This document shows positions 1 to 12,700 of a DNA stretch of 64,000 bases, piece after piece. The number at the start of each line of letters is the position of its first letter. Position 1 is the stretch's first letter. The stretch covers positions 1,897,001 through 1,961,000 of the forward strand of contig NC_135568.1 of the NCBI RefSeq assembly GCF_964340395.1, given 5' to 3'. The notes beneath the pieces are model-generated. The model was not told the DNA's origin. It saw only the letters and a list, made by a program, of their open reading frames with translations, and searched no databases. Made by a program: the position numbers and the translations under genes. Source of the stretch: Glandiceps talaboti. Its lineage: Eukaryota; Hemichordata; Enteropneusta; Spengelidae.

Positions 1-565
1 GTTGTTAAACATAGAATTAGATTTTAGTTTCAGATAACAACAACTCAAACTAACTCAAGTCCATCACAAATTCTTTCCCTTTGTGAATGGTTGAATCTGT
101 GTACACTATATTTACATCATAAAGCTTCACTCTCATTCATTCAAATCACGTGATAACTCCCCTGATATCATCCGGCACAGCTGGGGGATTTAAAATCATC
201 TCAGTAATAATTTACAGCCAGTTTTCTGATGAATACTTTATGAAAGTAAAAAGGACATGAACTCAACCAAGTGAAAGAATTACAGTAGGCTAGCTAACCT
301 ACCAGTTACCACTTAATTAATTCACTTCGCTGAAGAAATTGGGCTGAACAATACGACATATCTTAAAGTCGATGTTAGAAAGACATATTACTACTACGGA
401 GGGCAAACTAAGAAAGACATGAATTAAAACTATTCTTGTTTAATGTGGTATTTTACACAAATGGATGATACAATACCTGGGTATCCTGTAATCAAGACAG
501 TGTAAACATCAAAGCGTATGGCCTCTTGAGGAAAACTTGCTTTCAGAGATGTCACTCTGCCATTA
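1..565. other. Gene-free left flank
   Basis: AT-rich single-copy-looking sequence. I see no splice-bounded coding exon, RNA gene or tandem repeat in it. Confidence 0.5.
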
Positions 566-942
566 GTCTAGTTCCAGACAGGGACAGTATTATGTATTAA
601 AAACTTCATCTCTATCCCAGTCTAGTCAAGGCCACAGATATCTGTGCTCCTCCCAACCGTGTTTGTATAAACATGATGACATTGTCGCGTCCCCACATGA
701 TTTTAGTTTAAGCAGACTGGAGGTGGGGTCGTGGTTTAACATTTGCATATTATATCAGTCCTAGAAGGAACGATAACGACAGCCTGTCAGTTGGGATGGA
801 TTAAATTACTAGTGAAAGGCACCATTCATGCTTTACTCGCTATGAGGTGGAACCACAATAACACATTTTATCAGGGCCTTGACTAGACTGAGATAGAGAT
901 GAATTTTTTAATACGTAATACTGTCCCTGTCTGGAACTAGAC
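566..942. mobile_element. 377-bp MITE with about 68-bp terminal inverted repeats and TA flanks
   Basis: The first roughly 68 bases (starting GTCTAGTTCCAGACAGGGAC) reappear as the reverse complement at about 875-942, ending GGAACTAGAC, with only a few differences. Both ends are flanked by TA (564-565 and 943-944). The short interior has no transposase. Size, inverted ends and TA target duplication fit a non-autonomous Tc1/mariner-type element. The superfamily is inferred from the TA only. Confidence 0.8.
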
Positions 943-1636
943 TACTCTACTATAAGTATATATCATTGTCAGTTGTAAGATTATATCACCATGTTGGATT
1001 TATAGTTTTAAATTATTTTCTGACTTGCCATTATTGTAGGATGTTTCAGGACACAGAAATTTAATTTGATGTCTTCATAATAACAAAAATGGTCCAAACT
1101 AAGATGCAGGATTTGAAATAAGAACATAGTATTGTCTTTTATTGTGTAAACCTACTGAATAAAGCAATCTTCAGTAATTTCAACAATCCTAATAAATTAT
1201 ATTCAAGGATTCTATAGTTGAAATAAGGGACACAATGCGAATAATTCAACCATTGTAAATGCAGTACATCAACTAATTTAGAAAACTTTCAACTTTTTTT
1301 GAAATGACTTATATAATAACTTGTATATCGGCAAACATGCAATGCACATTATAATATTATAATACAAATTATATGTATATAATGTTTTGAATGGATAACG
1401 ACAGCCTATGATATGTATTGTTCAGTCATTTCCTATCGTAAAGAGAAACACAACTTGCTGTGAAAGAGAAACACTGAGACAATACACGATGAAAATAAGG
1501 CTGAGATATAAGTCTCCAAGACATATTGACAGTTCCTTTATTGACACTCAATTAATTGAATCAACTTGTGATTTTCAATCTTTACTTCAAGCTGAATAAA
1601 ACTGTGTGATAAATGATTTTGGATTTTTAGCCCCTT

Positions 1637-1641
<5 letters not shown>
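943..1641. other. AT-rich gene-free stretch
   Basis: Low-GC sequence between the MITE and the GA microsatellite. The 63-codon open frame at 1408-1599 has no recognisable domain and no splice context, and I do not believe it is a gene. Confidence 0.5.
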
Positions 1642-1701
<60 letters not shown>

Positions 1702-1737
1702 GAGACAGAGAGAGAGACAGAGGGAGAGACAGAGAGA
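1642..1737. repeat. (GA)n microsatellite at the left edge of the satellite array
   Basis: Nearly pure GA dinucleotides drifting into GAGACA/GAGAGG variants. It abuts the first satellite base at 1738 exactly at the palindrome loop of the satellite unit, so it replaces the loop and left arm that every other unit has. Confidence 0.95.
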
Positions 1738-4700
1738 GGAAAGCAAAGACCGATGATTCCCGAAGAGCAAATCACGGTTTTCTCGGTAACCTTCGGCGTA
1801 AGTTTGAACAATAGAAACCCTCGCAAACTTCCAGAGACGATTGCAGAGCTTATAAGCCCCCTATTAACACATCGAAACCATACCCATCACCTCTAGGCTT
1901 CTATCTTGCCTGTGGTGCTCACTGATTCCCGTAATTTTCTGTTTCATCGCCTCATGAATAAAAAAAATCAAAATTCTTTATTGTGACTTGTCACAACGCG
2001 ATTAGAGATCGATGCGTGAGGGCGCCTCATCATGGCCAACCATAAAGACAAATTGTCTGATTTTTTTACATCTGTGAAGAAATTGACTTTCATGATGTAT
2101 ACTGCTATCTACCTTATATTCATATTTGTATTTCGTTGAATAATTTCCCATCGCAGATATATATTAACCTTAAATTATCAAAAATCAATTCTAAATGTTA
2201 TGTTTCTGTATTAAAAACTTCTAACATATTATTGGCCTGGGTCATGGGCACAGGGAAAACAACTTATTACGTAAGAGGTGAAAAATGTCAGTTTCTTTGT
2301 TTTGCCAATAGCAACAGGTGATACCAGAATCAACCCATCCCGGCCCGGTCCGGTCAAGTATAGTATGTTGTAATGGGCGCCCTCACGCATTGGTCAGAGT
2401 CTAATCATGAGAAGATTTTAAGACATTCTGATTTTTTTTATTCATGAGGCGATGAAATAGAAAATTACGGGAATCAGTGAGCACCACAGGCAAGATAGAA
2501 GCCTAGAGGTGATGGGTGTGGTTTCGATGTGTTCATAGGGGGCTCATAAGCTCTGTAATCGTCTCTGGAAGTTTGCGAGGGTTTCTATTGTTCAAACTTA
2601 CGCCGAAGGTTACCGAGAAAACCGTGATTTGCTCCTCGGGAACCATCGGTCTTTGCTTCTTTGTTTGGTGTCGCTGTGGAAAGCAAAGACCGATGATTCC
2701 CGAAGAGCAAATCACGGTTTTCTCGGTAACCTTCGGCGTAAGTTTGAACAATAGAAACCCTCGCAAACTTCCAGAGACGATTACAGAGCTTATAAGCCCC
2801 CTATTAACACATCGAAACCATACCCATCACCTCTAGGCTTCTATCTTGCCTGTGGTGCTCACTGATTCTCGTAATTTTCTGTTTCATTGCCTCATGAATA
2901 AAAAAAATCAAAATTCTTTATATTGACTTGTCACAACGCGATTAGAGATCGATGCGTGAGGGCGCCTCATCATGGCCAACCATAAAGACAAATTGTCTGA
3001 TTTTTTTACGTCTGTGAAGAAATTGACTTTCATGATGTATACTGCTATCTACCTTATATTCATATTTGTATTTCGTTGAATAATTTCCCATCGCAGATAT
3101 ATATTAACCTTAAATTATCAAAAATCAATTCTAAATGTTATGTTTCTGTATTAAAAACTTCTAACATATTATTGGCCTGGGTCATGGGCACAGGGAAAAC
3201 AACTTATTACGTAAGAGGTGAAAAATGTCAGTTTCTTTGTTTTGCCAATAGCAACAGGTGATACCAGAATCAACCCATCCCGGCCCGGTCCGGTCAGTAT
3301 AGTATGTTGTAATGGGCGCCCTCACACATTGGTCAGAGTCTAATCGTGAGAAGATTTTAAGACATTCTGATTTTTTTTATTCATGAGGCGATGAAACAGA
3401 AAATTACGGGAATCAGTGAGCACCACAGGCAAGATAGAAGCCTAGAGGTGATGGGTATGGTTTCGATGTGTTCATAGGGGGCTCATAAGCTCTGTAATCG
3501 TCTCTGGAAGTTTGCGAGGGTTTCTATTGTTCAAACTTACGCCGAAGGTTACCGAGAAAACCGTGATTTGCTCCTCGGGAACCATCGGTCTTTGCTTCTT
3601 TGTTTGGTGTCGCTGTGGAAAGCAAAGACCGATGATTCCCGAAGAGCAAATCACGGTTTTCTCGGTAACCTTCGGCGTAAGTTTGAACAATAGAAACCCT
3701 CGCAAACTTCCAGAGACGATTACAGAGCTTATAAGCCCCCCATTAACACATCGAAACCATACCCATCACCTCTAGGCTTCTATCTTGCCTGTGGTGCTCA
3801 CTGATTCCCGTAATTTTCTGTTTCATCGCCTCATGAATAAAAAAAATCAAAATTCTTTATATTGACTTGTCACAACGCGATTAGATATCGATGCGTGAGG
3901 GCGCCTCATCATGGCCAACCATAAAGACAAATTGTCTGATTTTTTTACATCTGTGAAGAAATTGACTTTCATGATGTATACTGCTATCTACCTTATATTC
4001 ATATTTGTATTTCGTTGAATAATTTCCCATCGCAGATATATATTAACCTTAAATTATCAAAAATCAATTCTAAATGTTATGTTTCTGTATTAAAAACTTC
4101 TAACATATTATTGGCCTGGGTCATGGGCACAGGGAAAACAACTTATTACGTAAGAGGTGAAAAATGTCAGTTTCTTTGTTTTGCCAATAGCAACAGGTGA
4201 TACCAGAATCAACCCATCCCGGCCCGGTCCGGTCAGTATAGTATGTTGTAATGGGCGCCCTCACACATTGGTCAGAGTCTAATCGTGAGAAGATTTTAAG
4301 ACATTCTGATTTTTTTTATTCATGAGGCGATGAAACAGAAAATTACGGGAATCAGTGAGCACCACAGGCAAGATAGAAGCCTAGAGGTGATGGGTGTGGT
4401 TTCGATGTGTTCATAGGGGGCTCATAAGCTCTGTAATCGTGTCTGGAAGTTTGCGAGGGTTTCTATTGTTCAAACTTACGCCGAAGGTTACCGAGAAAAC
4501 CGTGATTTGCTCCTCGGGAACCATCGGTCTTTGCTTCTTTGTTTGGTGTCGCTGTGGAAAGCAAAGACCGATGATTCCCGAAGAGCAAATCACGGTTTTC
4601 TCGGTAACCTTCGGCGTAAGTTTGAACAATAGAAACCCTCGCAAACTTCCAGAGACGATTGCAGAGCTTATAAGCCCCCTATTAACACATCGAAACCATA

Positions 4701-6129
4701 CCCATCACCTCTAGGCTTCTATCTTGCCTGTGGTGCTCACTGATTCCCGTAATTTTCTGTTTCATCGCCTCATGAATAAAAAAAATCAAAATTCTTTATA
4801 TTGACTTGTCACAACGCGATTAGAGATCGATGCGTGAGGGCGCCTCATCATGGCCAACCATAAAGACAAATTGTCTGATTTTTTACGTCTGTGAAGAAAT
4901 TGACTTTCATGATGTATACTGCTATCTACCTTATATTCATATTTGTATTTCGTTGAATAATTTCCCATCGCAGATATATATTAACCTTAAATTATCAAAA
5001 ATCAATTCTAAATGTTATGTTTCTGTATTAAAAACTTCTAACATATTATTGGCCTGGGTCATGGGCACAGGGAAAACAACTTATTACGTAAGAGGTGAAA
5101 AATGTCAGTTTCTTTGTTTTGCCAATAGCAACAGGTGATACCAGAATCAACCCATCCCGGCCCGGTCCGGTCAGTATAGTATGTTGTAATGGGCGCCCTC
5201 ACACATTGGTCAGAGTCTAATCGTGAGAAGATTTTAAGACATTCTGATTTTTTTTATTCATGAGGCGATGAAACAGAAAATTACGGGAATCAGTGTGCAC
5301 CACAGGCAAGATAGAAGCCTAGAGGTGATGGGTATGGTTTCGATGTGTTCATAGGGGGCTTATAAGCTCTGTAATCGTCTCTGGAAGTTTGCGAGGGTTT
5401 CTATTGTTCAAACTTACGCCGAAGGTTACCGAGAAAACCGTGATTTGCTCCTCGGGAACCATCGGTCTTTGCTTCTTTGTTTGGTGTCGCTGTGGAAAGC
5501 AAAGACCGATGATTCCCGAAGAGCAAATCACGGTTTTCTCGGTAACCTTCGGCGTAAGTTTGAACAATAGAAACCCTCGCAAACTTCCAGAGACGATTAC
5601 AGAGCTTATAAGCCCCCCATTAACACATCGAAACCATACCCATCACCTCTAGGCTTCTATCTTGCCTGTGGTGCTCACTGATTCCCGTAATTTTCTGTTT
5701 CATCGCCTCATGAATAAAAAAAATCAAAATTCTTTATATTGACTTGTCACAACGCGATTAGAGATCGATGCGTGAGGGCGCCTCATCATGGCCAACCATA
5801 AAGACAAATTGTCTGATTTTTTTACGTCTGTGAAGAAATTGACTTTCATGATGTATACTGCTATCTACCTTATATTCATATTTGTATTTCGTTGAATAAT
5901 TTCCCATCGCAGATATATATTAACCTTAAATTATCAAAAATCAATTCTAAATGTTATGTTCCTGTATTAAAAACTTCTAACATATTATTGGCCTGGGTCA
6001 TGGGCACAGGGAAAACAACTTATTACGTAAGAGGTGAAAAATGTCAGTTTCTTTGTTTTGCCAATAGCAACAGGTGATACCAGAATCAACCCATCCCGGC
6101 CCGGTCCGGTCAGTATAGTATGTTGTAAT

Positions 6130-6722
6130 GGGCGCCCTCACACATTGGTCAGAGTCTAATCATGAGAAGATTTTAAGACATTCTGATTTTTTTTATTCAT
6201 GAGGCGATGAAACAGAAAATTACGGGAATCAGTGAGCACCACAGGCAAGATAGAAGCCTAGAGGTGATGGGTATGGTTTCGATGTGTTCATAGGGGGCTT
6301 ATAAGCTCTGTAATCGTCTCTGGAAGTTTGCGAGGGTTTCTATTGTTCAAACTTACGCCGAAGGTTACCGAGAAAACCGTGATTTGCTCCTCGGGAACCA
6401 TCGGTCTTTGCTTCTTTGTTTGGTGTCGCTGTGGAAAGCAAAGACCGATGATTCCCGAAGAGCAAATCACGGTTTTCTCGGTAACCTTCGGCGTAAGTTT
6501 GAACAATAGAAACCCTCGCAAACTTCCAGAGACGATTACAGAGCTTATAAGCCCCCTATTAACACATCGAAACCATACCCATCACCTCTAGGCTTCTATC
6601 TTGCCTGTGGTGCTCACTGATTCCCGTAATTTTCTGTTTCATTGCCTCATGAATAAAAAAAAATCAAAATTCTTTATATTGACTTGTCACAACGCGATTA
6701 GAGATCGATGCGTGAGGGCGCC
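6130..6722. repeat. Representative foldback palindrome of the satellite unit (593 bp, about 285-bp arms)
   Basis: The left arm 6130-6414 (GGGCGCCCTCACACATTGG... to ...TCGGTCTTTGCTTC) is the reverse complement of the right arm 6433-6722, with an 18-base loop (TTTGTTTGGTGTCGCTGT). The inner 240 or so bases of each arm are almost identical: next to the loop only CTCGGGAACCAT versus ATGATTCCCGAAG-type changes are seen. The outer 45 bases are more diverged. The same structure is present in every internal unit. A transcript from either strand would fold into a long hairpin. Both strands have similar short open frames because the arms are complementary, not because they encode a protein. Confidence 0.93.
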
Positions 6723-9700
6723 TCATCATGGCCAACCATAAAGACAAATTGTCTGATTTTTTTACGTCTGTGAAGAAATTGACTTTCATGATGTATACTG
6801 CTATCTACCTTATATTCATATTTGTATTTCGTTGAATAATTTCCCATCGCAGATATATATTAACCTTAAATTATCAAAAATCAATTCTAAATGTTATGTT
6901 TCTGTATTAAAAACTTCTAACATATTATTGGCCTGGGTCATGGGCACAGGGAAAACGACTTATTACGTAAGAGGTGAAAAATGTCAGTTTCTTTGTTTTG
7001 CCAATAGCAACAGGTGATACCAGAATCAACCCATCCCGGCCCGGTCCGGTCAGTATAGTATGTTGTAATGGGCGCCCTCACACATTGGTCAGAGTCTAAT
7101 CTTGAGAAGATTTTAAGACATTCTGATTTTTTTTATTCATGAGGCGATGAAACAGAAAATTACGGGAATCAGTGAGCACCACAGGCAAGATAGAAGCCTA
7201 GAGGTGATGGGTGTGGTTTCGATGTGTTCATAGGGGGCTCATAAGCTCTGTAATCGTCTCTGGAAGTTTGCGAGGGTTTCTATTGTTCAAACTTACGCCG
7301 AAGGTTACCGAGAAAACCGTGATTTGCTCCTCGGGAACCATCGGTCTTTGCTTCTTTGTTTGGTGTCGCTGTGGAAAGCAAAGACCGATGATTCCCGAAG
7401 AGCAAATCACGGTTTTCTCGGTAACCTTCGGCGTAAGTTTGAACAATAGAAACCCTCGCAAACTTCCAGAGACGATTACAGAGCTTATAAGCCCCCTATG
7501 AACACATCGAAACCATACCCATCACCTCTAGGCTTCTATCTTGCCTGTGGTGCTCACTGATTCCCGTAATTTTCTGTTTCATCGCCTCATGAATAAAAAA
7601 AATCAAAATTCTTTATTGTGACTTGTCACAACGCGATTAGAGATCGATGCGTGAGGGCGCCTCATCATGGCCAACCATAAAGACAAATTGTCTGATTTTT
7701 TTACGTCTGTGAAGAAATTGACTTTCATGATGTATACTGCTATCTACCTTATATTCATATTTGTATTTCGTTGAATAATTTCCCATCGCAGATATATATT
7801 AACCTTAAATTATCAAAAATCAATTCTAAATGTTATGTTTCTGTATTAAAAACTTCTAACATATTATTGGCCTGGGTCATGGGCACAGGGAAAACAACTT
7901 ATTACGTAAGAGGTGAAAAATGTCAGTTTCTTTGTTTTGCCAATAGCAACAGGTGATACCAGAATCAACCCATCCCGGCCCGGTCCGGTCAGTATAGTAT
8001 GTTGTAATGGGCGCCCTCACACATTGGTCAGAGTCTAATCGTGAGAAGATTTTAAGACATTCTGATTTTTTTTATTCATGAGGCGATGAAACAGAAAATT
8101 ACGGGAATCAGTGAGCACCACAGGCAAGATAGAAGCCTAGAGGTGATGGGTGTGGTTTCGATGTGTTCATAGGGGGCTCATAAGCTCTGTAATCGTCTCT
8201 GGAAGTTTGCGAGGGTTTCTATTGTTCAAACTTACGCCGAAGGTTACCGAGAAAACCGTGATTTGCTCCTCGGGAACCATCGGTCTTTGCTTCTTTGTTT
8301 GGTGTCGCTGTGGAAAGCAAAGACCGATGATTCCCGAAGAGCAAATCACGGTTTTCTCGGTAACCTTCGGCGTAAGTTTGAACAATAGAAACCCTCGCAA
8401 ACTTCCAGAGACGATTACAGAGCTTATAAGCCCCCTATTAACACATCGAAACTATACCCATCACCTCTAGGCTTCTATCTTGCCTGTGGTGCTCACTGAT
8501 TCCCGTAATTTTCTGTTTCATTGCCTCATGAATAAAAAAAATCAAAATTCTTTATATTGACTTGTCACAACCCGATTAGAGATCGATGCGTGAGGGCGCC
8601 TCATCATGGCCAACCATAAAGACAAATTGTCTGATTTTTTTACGTCTGTGAAGAAATTGACTTTCATGATGTATACTGCTATCTACCTTATATTCATATT
8701 TGTATTTCGTTGAATAATTTCCCATCGCAGATATATATTAACCTTAAATTATCAAAAATCAATTCTAAATGTTATGTTTCTGTATTAAAAACTTCTAACA
8801 TATTATTGGCCTGGGTCATGGGCACAGGGAAAACAACTTATTACGTAAGAGGTGAAAAATGTCAGTTTCTTTGTTTTGCCAATAGCAACAGGTGATACCA
8901 GAATCAACCCATCCCGGCCCGGTCCGGTCAGTATAGTATGTTGTAATGGGCGCCCTCACACATTGGTCAGAGTCTAATCGTGAGAAGATTTTAAGACATT
9001 CTGATTTTTTTTATTCATGAGGCGATGAAACAGAAAATTACGGGAATCAGTGAGCACCACAGGCAAGATAGAAGCCTAGAGGTGATGGGTGTGGTTTCGA
9101 TGTGTTCATAGGGGGCTCATAAGCTCTGTAATCGTCTCTGGAAGTTTGCGAGGGTTTCTATTGTTCAAACTTACGCCGAAGGTTACCGAGAAAACCGTGA
9201 TTTGCTCCTCGGGAACCATCGGTCTTTGCTTCTTTGTTTGGTGTCGCTGTGGAAAGCAAAGACCGATGATTCCCGAAGAGCAAATCACGGTTTTCTCGGT
9301 AACCTTCGGCGTAAGTTTGAACAATAGAAACCCTCGCAAACTTCCAGAGACGATTACAGAGCTTATAAGCCCCCTATGAACACATCGAAACCATACCCAT
9401 CACCTCTAGGCTTCTATCTTGCCTGTGGTGCTCACTGATTCCCGTAATTTTCTGTTTCATTGCCTCATGAATAAAAAAAATCAAAATTCTTTATATTGAC
9501 TTGTCACAACGCGATTAGAGATCGATGCGTGAGGGCGCCTCATCATGGCCAACCATAAAGACAAATTGTCTGATTTTTTTACGTCTGTGAAGAAATTGAC
9601 TTTCATGATGTATACTGCTATCTACCTTATATTCATATTTGTATTTCGTTGAATAATTTCCCATCGCAGATATATATTAACCTTAAATTATCAAAAATCA

Positions 9701-12700
9701 ATTCTAAATGTTATGTTTCTGTATTAAAAACTTCTAACATATTATTGGCCTGGGTCATGGGCACGGGGAAAACAACTTATTACGTAAGAGGTGAAAAATG
9801 TCAGTTTCTTTGTTTTGCCAATAGCAACAGGTGATAACAGAATCAACCCATCCCGGCCCGGTCCGGTCAGTATAGTATGTTGTAATGGGCGCCCTCACAC
9901 ATTGGTCAGGGTCTAATCGTGAGAAGATTTTAAGACATTCTGATTTTTTTTATTCATGAGGCGATGAAACAGAAAATTACGGGAATCAGTGAGCACCACA
10001 GGCAAGATAGAAGCCTAGAGGTGATGGGTGTGGTTTCGATGTGTTCATAGGGGGCTCATAAGCTCTGTAATCGTCTCTGGAAGTTTGCGAGGGTTTCTAT
10101 TGTTCAAACTTACGCCGAAGGTTACCGAGAAAACCGTGATTTGCTCCTCGGGAACCATCGGTCTTTGCTTCTTTGTTTGGTGTCGCTGTGGAAAGCAAAG
10201 ACCGATGATTCCCGAAGAGCAAATCACGGTTTTCTCGGTAACCTTCGGCGTAAGTTTGAACAATAGAAACCCTCGCAAACTTCCAGAGACGATTACAGAG
10301 CTTATAAGCCCCCTATGAACACATCGAAACCATACCCATCACCTCTAGGCTTCTATCTTGCCTGTGGTGCTCACTGATTCCCGTAATTTTCTGTTTCATT
10401 GCCTCATGAATAAAAAAAATCAAAATTCTTTATTGTGACTTGTCACAACCCGATTAGAGATCGATGCGTGAGGGCGCCTCATCATGGCCAACCATAAAGA
10501 CAAATTGTCTGATTTTTTTACGTCTGTGAAGAAATTGACTTTCATGATGTATACTGCTATCTACCTTATATTCATATTTGTATTTCGTTGAATAATTTCC
10601 CATCGCAGATATATATTAACCTTAAATTATCAAAAATCAATTCTAAATGTTATGTTTCTGTATTAAAAACTTCTAACATATTATTGGCCTGGGTCATGGG
10701 CACAGGGAAAACAACTTATTACGTAAGAGGTGAAAAATGTCAGTTTCTTTGTTTTGCCAATAGCAACAGGTGATACCAGAATCAACCCATCCCGGCCCGG
10801 TCCGGTCAGTATAGTATGTTGTAATGGGCGCCCTCACACATTGGTCAGAGTCTAATCGTGAGAAGATTTTAAGACATTCTGATTTTTTTTATTCATGAGG
10901 CGATGAAACAGAAAATTACGGGAATCAGTGAGCACCACAGGCAAGATAGAAGCCTAGAGGTGATGGGTGTGGTTTCGATGTGTTCATAGGGGGCTCATAA
11001 GCTCTGTAATCGTCTCTGGAAGTTTGCGAGGGTTTCTATTGTTCAAACTTACGCCGAAGGTTACCGAGAAAACCGTGATTTGCTCCTCGGGAACCATCGG
11101 TCTTTGCTTCTTTGTTTGGTGTCGCTGTGGAAAGCAAAGACCGATGATTCCCGAAGAGCAAATCACGGTTTTCTCGGTAACCTTCGGCGTAAGTTTGAAC
11201 AATAGAAACCCTCGCAAACTTCCAGAGACGATTACAGAGCTTATAAGCCCCCTATGAACACATCGAAACCATACCCATCACCTCTAGGCTTCTATCTTGC
11301 CTGTGGTGCTCACTGATTCCCGTAATTTTCTGTTTCATTGCCTCATGAATAAAAAAAATCAAAATTCTTTATATTGACTTGTCACAACGCGATTAGAGAT
11401 CGATGCGTGAGGGCGCCTCATCATGGCCAACCATAAAGACAAATTGTCTGATTTTTTTACGTCTGTGAAGAAATTGACTTTCATGATGTATACTGCTATC
11501 TACCTTATATTCATATTTGTATTTCGTTGAATAATTTCCCATCGCAGATATATATTAACCTTAAATTATCAAAAATCAATTCTAAATGTTATGTTTCTGT
11601 ATTAAAAACTTCTAACATATTATTGGCCTGGGTCATGGGCACGGGGAAAACAACTTATTACGTAAGAGGTGAAAAATGTCAGTTTCTTTGTTTTGCCAAT
11701 AGCAACAGGTGATAACAGAATCAACCCATCCCGGCCCGGTCCGGTCAGTATAGTATGTTGTAATGGGCGCCCTCACACATTGGTCAGGGTCTAATCGTGA
11801 GAAGATTTTAAGACATTCTGATTTTTTTTATTCATGAGGCGATGAAACAGAAAATTACGGGAATCAGTGAGCACCACAGGCAAGATAGAAGCCTAGAGGT
11901 GATGGGTGTGGTTTCGATGTGTTCATAGGGGGCTCATAAGCTCTGTAATCGTCTCTGGAAGTTTGCGAGGGTTTCTATTGTTCAAACTTACGCCGAAGGT
12001 TACCGAGAAAACCGTGATTTGCTCCTCGGGAACCATCGGTCTTTGCTTCTTTGTTTGGTGTCGCTGTGGAAAGCAAAGACCGATGATTCCCGAAGAGCAA
12101 ATCACGGTTTTCTCGGTAACCTTCGGCGTAAGTTTGAACAATAGAAACCCTCGCAAACTTCCAGAGACGATTACAGAGCTTATAAGCCCCCTATGAACAC
12201 ATCGAAACCATACCCATCACCTCTAGGCTTCTATCTTGCCTGTGGTGCTCACTGATTCCCGTAATTTTCTGTTTCATTGCCTCATGAATAAAAAAAATCA
12301 AAATTCTTTATTGTGACTTGTCACAACGCGATTAGAGATCGATGCGTGAGGGCGCCTCATCATGGCCAACCATAAAGACAAATTGTCTGATTTTTTTACG
12401 TCTGTGAAGAAATTGACTTTCATGATGTATACTGCTATCTACCTTATATTCATATTTGTATTTCGTTGAATAATTTCCCATCGCAGATATATATTAACCT
12501 TAAATTATCAAAAATCAATTCTAAATGTTATGTTCCTGTATTAAAAACTTCTAACATATTATTGGCCTGGGTCATGGGCACAGGGAAAACAACTTATTAC
12601 GTAAGAGGTGAAAAATGTCAGTTTCTTTGTTTTGCCAATAGGAACAGGTGATACCAGAATCAACCCATCCCGGCCCGTCCGGTCAGTATAGTATGTTGTA

